A DNA stretch of 64,000 bases, from contig MNCI01007634.1 in the NCBI GenBank assembly GCA_015680685.1, forward strand, positions 58,239-122,238. The letters run 5' to 3'. Below, piece by piece: positions 1-9,530 of the stretch (the first letter of the stretch is position 1; the number at the start of each line of letters is the position of its first letter). Made by a program: the position numbers and the translations under genes. Source of the DNA: Gnetum montanum (lineage: Eukaryota > Streptophyta > Gnetopsida > Gnetales > Gnetaceae). Under the pieces are notes generated by a model. That model did not search any database and was not told the DNA's origin. It saw only the letters and a list, made by a program, of their open reading frames with translations.

Positions 1-2
1 AC

Positions 3-2306
3 CAACAAAAATCACCCGCAACCCCTACTAACTACTATAAACCCACTCCCACAACAGCCCTGGAGTCATCATCATCCCAGAACCCAACAAACCATACGTG
101 CAATTTCGAGAGGAAAGAACCCCCTCAATACACGCCTCTGCCGATGAAACCATCCCAGCTCTTTGATCAACTCCTGAAAGCTGGGCTGATGAAACATAAG
201 CAGTTATCCCCGGCGGCCATCCAAAGACATGACCGGTTCTGCCAACTCATACAGAACCTAAGCTTAGCAACGCTGGATGAGCCGCCCGTACCCAAAGGCT
301 TTAGGATGGATCGTTTCTATGATTTCCATCAACGCAACGGGCACGGAACGGATTACTACTTCACCCTGAAGCAAGATATCCAACGGATGATCGACGATGG
401 CCAAATCACTTTTGATGAGGCCAACCCTGTCCAGCCGCAGAATCAGGCCATGAGGGTTTACAAAGATCCTCTGAATGCCAATGAGATGCCATACGTTATT
501 AGCACAATCTACTGTGATGAGGATCCCGAGATGCGTAACATCAAAACCGTTTACCCTGAGCATAAACAAGAAACACCAGGTAGGCCCTTCGTAGTTCAGA
601 TTCCACCCACTATCTTTGTGTCCATACATCAACCACCACGTGCCCCCCAGCGGCCCTATGTCATCCGTATACCTTCAGCCGTACCTACATCATCAAAGCT
701 GCCAACCCCTCATGCTCGGCCTGCCCCCTTCGTGGTCCGAGTACCACCAGCCGTCACAACAGCGGAGGTTCAACCTCCACTGAAACCAACCTCGTATGTT
801 GTTGGGACATCTGAAAATCCTAGCGATTGTCAAACCTCCACCTCACAGGCGTAAGGCAAACCTCGCCCCTAAGTCATTAGGGTCCTTGGCCAGCCTTCGG
901 CTCAAATGTCTTCCATTGACCAACTGCAATCCTGCCTGTCTCCATACGTGGTGTGCATCCCAAGGCAATCTGAGCCTCCGAGACCAGCTCCACCTCCATG
1001 CCACACGCGAGAACGTTTGGTCGATAGGCTTACGCATGAACGCTTGGAGAAGGAATGCCAACGGTTAGCTCTGGGGCCACCTAAGCCTACTCCACTCAAT
1101 TCCATACCTATGTCACCAACTAACAATCAGTCAGATGCAGGTAGTCAAGGTGAGCCTTCAAGACAATATGAACCATCTAAAACTACAGCACAGAGCAAAA
1201 ATGATAAGCCACCAAAGCACGAAATAAAGTTGTTGGGCCCAATGGACCCATTCATTGCTAACAAGAGTATTCCTAATAGCAGGGATTTCGCAACGGCCTT
1301 GACGCAAGTCACCCAAGCGCTGAAGCAAAAGAACACTTCTTTAAGCTTGTATGACTTGGTGTTAACGTTCCAAACTCATCGGGAAGCCCTCGTACGCATG
1401 CTAACATCGATCCCTGTCAGTGAGGACTTGCCCCCGAGCGAACCTGCCATTCATGTCGTAATGTAACCGTCCCATGGCACCATTCCGAAACCCTTGAGCT
1501 TCCAGGATGACAACATCAAAGTGGACAAGAACACAGGGGAAATAACAATAATCCCCATGTTCATAACAATACATATAAACCAATTCAAAATACATAGAGT
1601 CCACGTAGATGATGGGGCGGCCACAAACGTCGTACCATACCCCATCATTAAACAACTGGGGCTTACCGACTTAATTAAACCAACCACAACAACATGTTTA
1701 AGGTCATTCAACGGGTCACGTGTACTAGTCAAAGGCACGATAACCTTAGATTTCATAGCGGGGGACCAGTTCTCCACATCCGCTGACTTCCTAGTTGTTG
1801 ATGAGATGCCAGGGTTCAACCTAATATTAGGAAGACCCTGGTTGGCCCAACTGAGAGCTGTTTTGTCCCCTATACATCAAGAGATTCACCTACCCTATGA
1901 GGGCGGTGAAATCTTCATACATGGGGAAGTGGCCACTCCCATCATTTCGTCGCACACAGATATGGACCAAGGCTCCGAGATTGAACTTGACAAGCCTAGC
2001 CAAAATGACGCAAACAAATCACAATTGGTAGGCATTAAACCTTCGAACACGAGACAAGAGTCTCCTAAAACTGAAACACCTGCATCCAATGCTCTACACA
2101 CATCGCCTCATGAAGAAACCAAAACAGAAACAACGACGGACACTGAAGCACCTGAAAATACTGATACCGAAAACATTCTAACGGACGTCTCCTGGACTAA
2201 ATTGCCATTCAATGTGATCAGTGAAGGAGACGCAGAATACAAAATCGTACCGGCTAATACCCCCCCTGACATAAAAATAAAGAAAATCAAAAAACAACTA
2301 AAATAA
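3..2306 (+). pseudogene. gag-PR: gag-protease polyprotein of element A (three in-frame stops)
   Basis: One frame runs from the window edge to TAA at 2304-2306, interrupted only by TAA at 852, TAA at 870 and TAA at 1464. The segment at 120-365 contains the plant-gypsy pattern QYTPLP followed by FYDFHQRNGHGTDYYF, a CCHC-type knuckle region in which the cysteines are Tyr. A proline-rich linker follows with repeated P-[FY]-V-[VI]-R-[IV]-P motifs. From about 1590 comes the retropepsin: active-site motif VDDGAATNVV, in which the usual D-[TS]-G is D-D-G, and the flap-distal motif LILGRPWLAQ near 1826-1855. The tail is Thr/Glu-rich and ends in a Lys cluster. The polyprotein would form the capsid and process itself. 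Unlike a standard gypsy element, the frame stops here instead of running on into RT. The N-terminal capsid part is outside the window. Confidence 0.85.
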
Positions 2307-2610
2307 AATACCCTTCGTCCGAAACGACGTTAAACTACATACAATCTGAAATGACATTAAACTATAATAGGGCCAAGAACATTATTAAACAACACCCTTT
2401 GTCCGGGAAGATGTTAAACTATCACGTCCGCAATGACATAAAACTAGCCATGATCAAAAATGGTCGGTCCACCAAGAAATTTATCCGCTTTATCCAAAAT
2501 ATTGCTTGTTTACAACGGGGCCCGGAATGGCCTTAAACTGCGCATAGTGGCCCGAAATGGCCTTAAACTAGCGCATACCCTGCCTTCCTTTTTACGTACC
2601 GTTTATCATG
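2307..2610 (+). repeat. Palindrome array 1 of element A
   Basis: At least six degenerate units follow the protease stop. Each has a short inverted repeat followed by TAAACT, for example TCGTCCGAAACGA then TTAAACTA, and GGCCCGGAATGGCC or GGCCCGAAATGGCC then TTAAACT. The same units (reverse-complemented) occur at the matching place in element D at 33925-34150. The array lies between the 3' ends of two convergent units, gag-protease and the antisense gene. Confidence 0.75.
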
Positions 2611-2830
2611 ATTTCAGTGCATTACATTTAAACAGAAAAGCAAATCCAAAAACATCTTAACATCGTGTCATGTGTGTAACCAAATTGAAAATCAACAAAA
2701 AATTTCTTACATACAACATTGTTCAATTACAAGTTTCAACTGTTTTCATCCGTTTCAAAACTTCCAAATCACATGTTCCGTATAAATTTGACTCAAACAA
2801 CAAAACAACAAAAACTCAAAAATCAAAACA

Positions 2831-5280
2831 CTAAACATCTAAGGTGGGAGGGTCATCCTCTCTAGACCCACCAACGTCAGGGGCCCTTGCTCCACTGGGG
2901 CCCGCCTCTTGAGCATCATCACCACCTTTATCTTCAGAACAAACAACCAACATAAGAATAAGCGTATGCCAAAATGGTAAACGTTATCCAATGAATTAAC
3001 TCCATAAGAACAAAACGCTTACCATAGGAGATCCCCCTAAGCCGAACTCCAACCGATGGAGGATTTCTTCCTCAGAAACACTAGCCCTGTCCGTTCCATC
3101 CAGGCCTAAGTCAATGTCTGCCAAAGTCTTCCCTTTGTCGATAGCTGACTAGGTGGGACGTTTCAATGGAAATTCTCCAACCGACACTTCCCCAGATGCA
3201 GTAGTGATCACCCTTGTAGGCAACTCCATTTCCACAGTTGTATCCTGTGCAAAAGTATCGAAGGCCAAACGCAAGCCTAAACCCTCCACAAACATTTCTA
3301 GTTGGTGCTTTTCGATGGACACCTCTTTTAGTGACCTCTTGTAGTAATGTTTGTGATTCTTCTCATCCTGACCCCACTTACGAACCTTAGAAGCAAACGC
3401 CTTCCAATCTTGACACTTAAGGTTTAGGAGATCGATTTGAGCTTTGCGTTCTGCCATTTTTCGAGTCAGTGATGCATGACAATTCAAAAGGTTCCAATAC
3501 CTGGTGTATGTAACCTCCGATGTTCACCAAGAACGATCTCCACTTAGCCTAGCAGCAACGAACTTGTATTGAGCCTTTAAATCGTCACGTTCCTCTGACA
3601 ATTCGGAGACTTCCTTTTCTTTTGCCTATATTTGTAGCCACAACTACTCAATGGAACGCCTACAAGTCCATAATGACTTAGCATGGTGCGTAAGGCTTTC
3701 TGCAACTCCCTCATAAACAGGCCTCAGCACCTGCTCCACTTCGGGGGAGAGTGTGGTTAGGCTTTCCATGCTAATGCTTTCTGAGGGATCCCATCTCAGT
3801 TTAGCACCTACTTATGTGAAAAATACAAATGTCAAAACTATACAAGCAAGATGCGAAGCTCCAAAGCTTTAAGTGATTCATACCTATATCAGGGTGGGCT
3901 TCTTGGATCTGTTCAACGACTTCCTCCGCGATGCCAGCCACAAAATCCATCTTACTCAGCATTTCTAACCAAATAAGTGGCTCATGGGTACGAGAAGAAC
4001 TAACCTCAGCAGTCCTCTCAAGGGAAACCATCTTCATCGGTACATCTAGGTGCACCATTCTGGTCTTGCTACCTTCGTCTAGATAGAATAAAAAACACAT
4101 AAAAATAAACAAAAATATAACCCACAAAAAAGGACAACTGATAAGAGAAATCAAAACAGGATAAAAGGAAAAACGTACCGTGCCCTTCGTCATCCCCTAT
4201 GGGAGTGCCTAAATCCAAATCTCCTTGAAGAAAACTGTGGAACATTTGGTCGACACTACCTTGGTCGTCCAACGGCTTAGTTCCTGTAGTTTTCTCCCTT
4301 AACTCCTCCATCCCACCACCTTGACTCGTTCCTGTATGCTCCTCCTCATTGTTTTTCTCCGTATTAGTTTCCTCCTCCTCCGTGATCGTCTCTAAAGCCT
4401 GTTTCCTTACTGTTTTAAAAATCAAGCCAAAGGAAAAATATATCAATGACATGTAAGCGATTGAGGTGAAAGTTATAAACAGAATAAAAACGCTAAAGTA
4501 ATAAGCAGGCGAGGTCTGCTCACCAGGCATCTTGAAGCGTATCCGCTTCATGCGTGGCTGGCTCACTCCGGAAACGTCCTCAGCTGGGCGCTCAGGCCTC
4601 TTTAGCTTTGCTTTAGCTTGGCCGACGGTTTCCTTGATGACCCATTCTGCCCTTCTAGTAGTGTAAGGGAGCTTATCTGGCTCCAACCCCACACTATCAC
4701 GTGTGTGGATTGAACCGCCAGATGATCCTCCCGTAGTGACAAAAACAGATTCATCGATACCTTTGGGTGCATCTTGGGATTTGGTTGTGTCATACAGGTG
4801 ATGGATCCATGGGCGGGATAGTTGACCCTGATCCCGCAAGACAAACTTGTTATCTGCGCGAACTACCAAGAACTCAGGAAAACGGCAAAGATAACCGGCG
4901 AAAAATGCAAAGGTGAAATGGGATTGCGCATCGACATTCGAGCGCAATTGCACTATCTCTTTGTGCATGCCCACCAATAAAAATTTTGCCCAGTTGTATC
5001 GCATCCCTGTTTCCAAAATAGTTCGCATCACACAAATAGCCTCAACCCTAAGACACCTCACCTGGGAAAGCGTTTTGGGGAATACCTGTGCTCTGAATAG
5101 GGGATATAGTTCGTTCACTTCTACAACCTTCACCTTCCCTTGCATCAGGAATCCCTTGGTACCCTTTGCCACGCCTAGCCAGTCCTCCAATTCTCGGATC
5201 ATCTGGAGCTCTTTATGAGTTCTGTCTAATACTACATTCAGGTCATCCGCCGGTACGCCAAATAGGTTTGAAAAGTATGG
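2831..5280 (-). pseudogene. Antisense multi-exon gene of element A (transposon-protein-like domain plus coiled coil)
   Basis: Reading the minus strand I infer five exons: about 5280-4524, 4409-4179, 4078-3884, about 3807-3023 and about 2936-2831 (stop TAG). Donors are canonical (GTGAGC, GTACGT, GTATGA, GTAAGC) and acceptors end in AG. Exon 1 encodes a helical domain with EDWLGVAKGTKG and RYNWAKFLLVGMHKEI; its style resembles the 'putative plant transposon protein' family (PF20167-like), and this assignment is tentative. It ends in the basic KRIRFKM, possibly nuclear-directing. Exon 2 is acidic, Glu-rich; exon 4 is a predicted coiled coil with KMAERKAQIDLLNLK. Several in-frame TAG/TGA codons sit in exon 4, fitting CAG or CGA decay. 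Homologous exons in the same order occur in element D (31027-33717). No FCP1-like exon is present here; the gene is cut at about 5280. Confidence 0.7.
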
Positions 5281-5541
5281 AGGTGCAACACGTTTCCAGA
5301 AACGACAATACTATTGCGGATGCGTTAGCAAACTTAGCATTAAATATCTCACCCGACATGTTTCACACGTTGCCGAGCTCCATAACCAGTTGCGCTAAAC
5401 CCATCACCGACACCCTTAACACGTTGCCAATTACATCTGTTAGTACAACACACGCGATAGAATGGTACGATGACATAAAAGAATACCTTCTACGCGGTGA
5501 AGCACCACGACATCTAATGAATGCGCAAAAGGATGCCGTAT
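5281..5541 (+). pseudogene. RH: RNase H C-terminal fragment of element A
   Basis: The frame reads VQHVSRNDNTIADALANLAL, the C-terminal signature of gypsy RNase H (usually VQHVPRKEN..ADALA), then a linker containing EWYDDIKEYL that leads to integrase. The RNase H catalytic core and the whole RT are absent; the antisense gene abuts this fragment at about 5280, so a deletion joined them. Matching full-length sequence is present in element D at 24481-23680. A TGA at 5541-5543 closes the reading frame. Confidence 0.75.
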
Positions 5542-6495
5542 GAAAACATTCCAGGCAATACACCCTTGTAGGGGACACGCTATGTCGTCGATCCTATGAA
5601 GGCATATTGCTAACATGCGTTAGTAGTAATGACGCCCAAAAAATAGTTGAACAAATACATGAGGAGCTATGCGGAGGACACATAGCGCCAAAAGCCATGG
5701 CTATGAAAATAAGACGATTAGGCTATTATTGGCCGCATATGGAATATGACTGTCTCTCCAAGGTTAAAGCATGTGACACTTTCCAAAAGCATAGTAACCT
5801 AATCCACGTCTCACCGAACGNCAACCCATTTCGGCATTCCCATGACAATTATCACTGATAACAGGCCACAGTTCAGCAGTGCTGAAACCCAAACTTTTTG
5901 TGACAGTCTAGGGATCAAACACTCGTTTTCCTCCCCTTACTATCCTCAGAGCAATGGACAAGCAGAAGCAACAAATAAGATGATCATTACAATAATTAAG
6001 AAAATGCTAACCCAGAGCAAAAGGAAATGGCACAAGCAATTATGAGCATACCGCACAACACACCGAACATCAACAGGTAAGACACCTTACAGCCTTGTTT
6101 ATGGTTCAGAAGCTGTGTTACCTTTGGAACTGCGGGTACCATCTTTAAGGATCACACTTTCTGGGCTACTCGACGATGGACAAAACAATGAGTTACGAAT
6201 TGTTGATCTCGACTCGGTGGAAGAAGAATGTGTGCATGCCCTCGATCAGATCAAATGGTACCAAAAACAACAATGGCAACGACATTGGCATGACATCAAC
6301 AAGCACCCTATCAAAGAAGGTGACCTTGTGCTTAAAGCTGTTCGGGAACACCCGGAAAAATTCTCAGCCAACTGGGAAGGGCCTTACGTGGTCATCAAAG
6401 CATTCGACAATGGTGCATTCAAGCTCGCCGACATGGAAGGAAATTAGTTTGCCAATCCGACAAATCATTTATACCTAAAACCGTTCTACGTCTAA
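5542..6495 (+). pseudogene. IN: Integrase of element A, catalytic core partly missing
   Basis: The zinc-binding H2C2 region is at about 5650-5800 (ELCGGHIAPKAMAMKIRRLG, then YYWPHM and CDTFQKHSN, in which the second Cys of CxxC is Phe). The frame then breaks at an N (5821) and resumes inside the core at MTIITDNRPQFSS, followed by SPYYPQSNGQAEATNK, which carries the catalytic Glu of the DDE triad. The first catalytic Asp segment is missing. The C-terminal domain at 6115-6495 has LPLELRVPS and KFSANWEGPYVV. A TAG at 6445 replaces a Glu codon kept in element B; without it the frame would end at TAA 6493. The enzyme would insert cDNA into the chromosome. Confidence 0.85.
5821..5821. other. Single N: assembly join inside integrase
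   Basis: A lone ambiguous base sits exactly where the integrase reading jumps from the H2C2 region to the middle of the core. Roughly a hundred residues expected by comparison with element D (about 23400-23130) are absent. The N probably marks an unresolved gap, not a biological deletion. Confidence 0.65.
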
Positions 6496-6860
6496 ACACA
6501 AACTCAGGTACGTGAAAAGTCCTGGAATTATGACTATAACTTGATACCACAGAAAAGTCCTGGAATTACGACTATAAACTGATACCACAGAAAAGTCCTG
6601 GATCATGACTATAAACTGATACCATAGTGTCTGTAAGGAGAATGAATTAGCACCCGTTCAGCATGACAATAAACTGCCACCGTCCTAACCATTCGGGTCC
6701 GCTAAGACTATAAACTAGCTTGTCTCTCCATAGTCCGCTAAGACTAGAAACTGGCAATGTAACATCCACCACGACGCTAAACAGGCAATGTCCAATGGGT
6801 TATGACATAAAACTAACCCATGATAGTCTGCCAGGACCATAAACTGGCAAGTTCACTTCC
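6496..6860 (+). repeat. Palindrome array 2 of element A
   Basis: About ten units of 35-50 bp follow the integrase stop. Each has a small inverted repeat and then [AG]TAAACT. The clearest are AGTCCGCTAAGACTA, and ATGGGTTA..TAACCCAT around TGACATAAAAC, a perfect 8-bp stem. The first three units are near-identical tandem copies (AAAAGTCCTGGA ... ACTGATACCA). The same array follows integrase in element B (9197-9530) and D (22120-22470). Confidence 0.78.
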
Positions 6861-7880
6861 AGCACATCAATCCGCTACCATGATCATCCATCAAGCTTCA
6901 CTGCATCGCCCGTCATCAACTGCCCTTATCAGCTGCTGTCATCTACATATAGTGCTTGCCATCCTTCAACATCTCTGTGCCATCGGCCACCGTGTAAGTC
7001 TAAGCTCATCTATTTACTTGTGGTTTTTCTTGTCTCTTCGAAGTTTTGTTTGCAGGATGACACCCAGAAGTTTCACACAAGAATGCATTTCGTCACGAGT
7101 AGCAAGATAAGACAATGTTCACAGCATACCTAGCGAGACTAAATCAAACCACTCACTAGTACATCCCCATTCATCGATAAATTCCCTACCCTTTCACCAG
7201 TGCATTTTATCCAGCCACACCCTTGACACATCCAGTATATTCAAAACAACGAGCACACTGTGGCACACTGCAAAACATTACAGCAGTTGCGACACATAGC
7301 CTGACACCTGAGCATGAATACAAGATCAAAAAAAAGAAAAAAAATTCGAGACCTCTGGCACTTTCCATACAAGCCCCAGGCGAGAAGGCAGTTGTCTCAA
7401 AACCAAGCACTCATGTCCAAACCGGTCAAGAAGCATCCGGTTGCATGGCTTTGGCTCCCCGCCAACAGGTTCCCTCTGAACATTAAACATGGGCCTTGTT
7501 CCCCCCAAGAATGTAATACACCCTCCCGTGGTTTTGACCTCACCAACAAGTTCTCTTAAAAACTAACCAAGAGCCTTGTTCCGCCAAAGGACGCACACCG
7601 CGTGTCTGCACTCCGAGTTTGCTAACTCCTGACTATTGATAAGGATCAGCATGGCACATACCCATGCATTCCCTATTCACAACATAATTCCTCAAGTAGT
7701 CGTCATTCCCCACAATCTCTTTCCTCCCTAGCTACAAATTATCATTCACCCGATCCCATGTACTAGTGAACACAGTGTGATGACATCTTATCAAGTCGTA
7801 GCGGGCAATGTCTTCATCAAGTTGCTTGTGGTGTTTTGCGCTTCTTTGTCGACGCTTCTCGGGTCGATTCCTCCAAGCAT
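6861..7880 (+). other. 3' spacer of element A (no gene; intron-like segment and A/G tract)
   Basis: I see no conserved protein. Two shared sub-blocks stand out. At about 6993-7054 a GTAAGT..TTTGCAG segment looks like a 62-bp intron; element B keeps only the acceptor side (TTTGCAGGATGACAC near 9727). At 7322-7345 there is an A/G-rich tract, matched in B (10005-10065), D (20935-21040, complement) and E (62240-62320, complement). The last 50 bp before the PPT (TCGACGCTTCTCGGGTCGAT region) is also shared with B, D and E. Confidence 0.5.
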
Positions 7881-7897
7881 CAACAAAGAGGGGCCAA
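7881..7897 (+). other. Polypurine tract of element A
   Basis: CAACAAAGAGGGGCCAA directly precedes the LTR start TGAAACACC. It is the expected plus-strand primer site and identifies the downstream LTR as the 3' LTR. Nearly the same word precedes the LTRs at 10620 and, on the minus strand, 20534 and 61857. Confidence 0.85.
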
Positions 7898-8039
7898 TGA
7901 AACACCACAAAATTCATAGCTCAGTATTTGTCAGACACCAAGAAGGACCTTGGGATCCACGAACGACATCGGCTGCATGAGATGTGACATACAACAACCT
8001 TGGGGATCACAACGCTTAATTTTCACCAACTGTGCAGTA

Positions 8040-8400
8040 CCAACGTATACGCCCGGCGTATACACCTAGCAGTACCAGTGTATACACCCTACATGCACAC
8101 CTGACACTCCCAGCGTATATGCCCCAACGTGGACATCCAGCCCACACGCCCGGTGTACACGCCTCGCCTGTACGCCACAGATGCACACGCCCGACAATGA
8201 AGCCTCAATGATAGCATGAAGATAACACCAAAGAGAAAGGATTGAAGCAAGTGGACATCCTTCAGCGTATACGCCCTGCATCCGCCAGCGTATATGCCCG
8301 GCGCCCAACGCAGCATCTCCACCCAAGTTCATACGCCCGCCTCATTCAGCATATACCCCACCTCACATGGCATGTACGCCTAGTGTATACGCCTGACAAA
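8040..8400 (+). repeat. Palindromic word array in U3 of LTR1
   Basis: More than ten copies of GTATAC/GTATAYGCC-type words occur within 360 bp, many in the self-complementary form GCGTATACGC or mutated versions such as GTGTACACGCC. The solo LTR at 56340-56760 has the same array. LTR2 holds decayed versions (GCATGCACAC). Confidence 0.7.
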
Positions 8401-8485
8401 TGTAATATATTGTATTTTTGGTAAAGTGTGTGCACCCAGTCAACACGCCACGTGTCTCCTAACCCGAGTCTAGCGTAACAACCTG

Positions 8486-8493
8486 TATATAAA
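8486..8493 (+). promoter_or_regulatory. TATA box of LTR1
   Basis: TATATAAA, followed by ACCCTGATTT, sits between the palindromic U3 array and the region conserved as R/U5. LTR2 (about 11448, TCATAAAAAC) and the solo LTR (about 56843, GTGTAAAAAC) have degenerate forms at the same place, so this is the likely core promoter. Confidence 0.6.
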
Positions 8494-9083
8494 CCCTGAT
8501 TTCCCACTTCACAAAGGTCGGTTGGCAAAATCCCGGAGCACACCAGAGAACATTTGTGCTGCACACAAGAGCTGAAACCCTCTTACATTGGCCCTGTATG
8601 CCATACATACAGTCTCTACGCTCTGCCTATCTTGCGAACCAGCCGAGTCATTCCTGCATACGTCGGGGCTTTTCATCTGCCTTGTGTCCCTCATGACTGC
8701 GTTAGACCGGTGCACTATACTTTGACTCTGTAATACCATTGTTTACATTTGCAGCACAAGATTGTTTACATTTTACAGTTTTACATCAACTTGGCCTACG
8801 CATTCTGTTCATGTCCATTTACGCTCACGCTCTGTTCACATTTGTTTTACGCCGTTTACGCTTTTTTTACGCTCACTACATCGTTTACACATAACCCAGT
8901 GTATAGCACTTTGCGTACACATGGGGAAATCCTTGTCTGATCTGCGTGCGGACCACCCAAGGTACTCTGCCTTCGTGCATTCCAGCCCGCCCTCAGGCGA
9001 AGGCAGGGTCTTCTGTTCTCGTCCTGCAATCTTATGGTCTCTGTTTTCCTTCCAGCCGGAGACCGACGATTTCAGGCGGTACA

Positions 9084-9196
9084 CCTACTTGGTCATCAAA
9101 GCATATGACAATGAAGCATTTAAACTAGCTGGCATGGAAGGGAATGAACTTGCACATCCGACGAACCACTTGTACTTGAAATCATTCTACATCTGA
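9084..9196 (+). pseudogene. IN: Integrase C-terminal end of element B
   Basis: The frame reads YLVIKAYDNEAFKLAGMEGN and ends FYI then TGA at 9194-9196. It aligns with element A at 6386-6495. Only the last 37 codons are present; the upstream junction is the 3' end of LTR1. Confidence 0.8.
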
Positions 9197-9530
9197 ACAT
9201 GAACTCAAGTACGCACATGTCCTAGAATCATGACAATAAACTGATACCATAGAACGTCCTAGAATCATGATGGTAAACTGATACCATAGTACGTTCATAA
9301 TGGCAATAAACTAGAACCTGTCCGATATGACTCTAAACTGCCACAGTTTCATTCGCTAGAGTCTGCTAAGACTATAAACTGGTTGTTCTCTTCACAGTCC
9401 GCCAAGACTATAAACTAGTAATGAACCATCCATTATGATGCTAAACTGACACTGTCTAATGGGTTATGATGTAAAAATAACCCACGATAGTATGCTATGA
9501 CTATAAACTGGTAGCTTCATCTCTAGCCTC
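9197..9530 (+). repeat. Palindrome array 2 of element B
   Basis: About eight units: GTCCTAGAATCATGAC followed by AATAAACTG, AGTCTGCTAAGACT followed by ATAAACTGG, AGTCCGCCAAGACT followed by ATAAACTAG, and an ATGGGTTA..TAACCCA stem. Order and spacing match element A at 6496-6860. Confidence 0.75.

Larger units (their letters stand above)
1..9083 (+). mobile_element. Element A: Ty3/gypsy LTR retrotransposon, 5' truncated by window edge
   Basis: In order, the sequence shows gag-protease (3-2306), palindrome array 1, an antisense gene (5280 down to 2831), RNase H tail and integrase (5281-6495), palindrome array 2, a spacer, a PPT (7881-7897) and a 3' LTR (7898-9083). The 5' LTR and PBS lie left of the window. 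RT and most of RNase H are missing where the antisense gene meets the RNase H tail near 5280. CpG-containing words are frequent here and rare in the minus-strand elements, so this copy is probably younger. The gag, protease and integrase motifs are those of plant Ty3/gypsy elements; assignment to the Tat/Ogre branch is an inference. Confidence 0.88.
7898..9083 (+). repeat. 3' LTR of element A (LTR1)
   Basis: This 1186-bp repeat begins TGAAACACCACAAAATT and ends GGTACA, matching the boundaries of LTR2 (10620-12033) and of the solo LTR at 56124-57436, whose TSD validates the ends. U3 holds an array of GTATACGCC words. A TATA box TATATAAA lies at 8486-8493. The R/U5 part has the shared GGTGCACTATA word near 8709. 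Integrase C-terminal sequence of element B follows at once at 9084. Confidence 0.88.

Noticed and set aside
4069-4523. Membrane-like segments within the long minus-strand frame in element A
   Set aside because: They translate T-rich introns bounded by GT and AG; removing them keeps the alignment with element D.
8762-9196. Open frame of 144 codons crossing the LTR1 end
   Set aside because: It fuses LTR sequence with the integrase tail of element B by chance; only the last 37 codons are meaningful.
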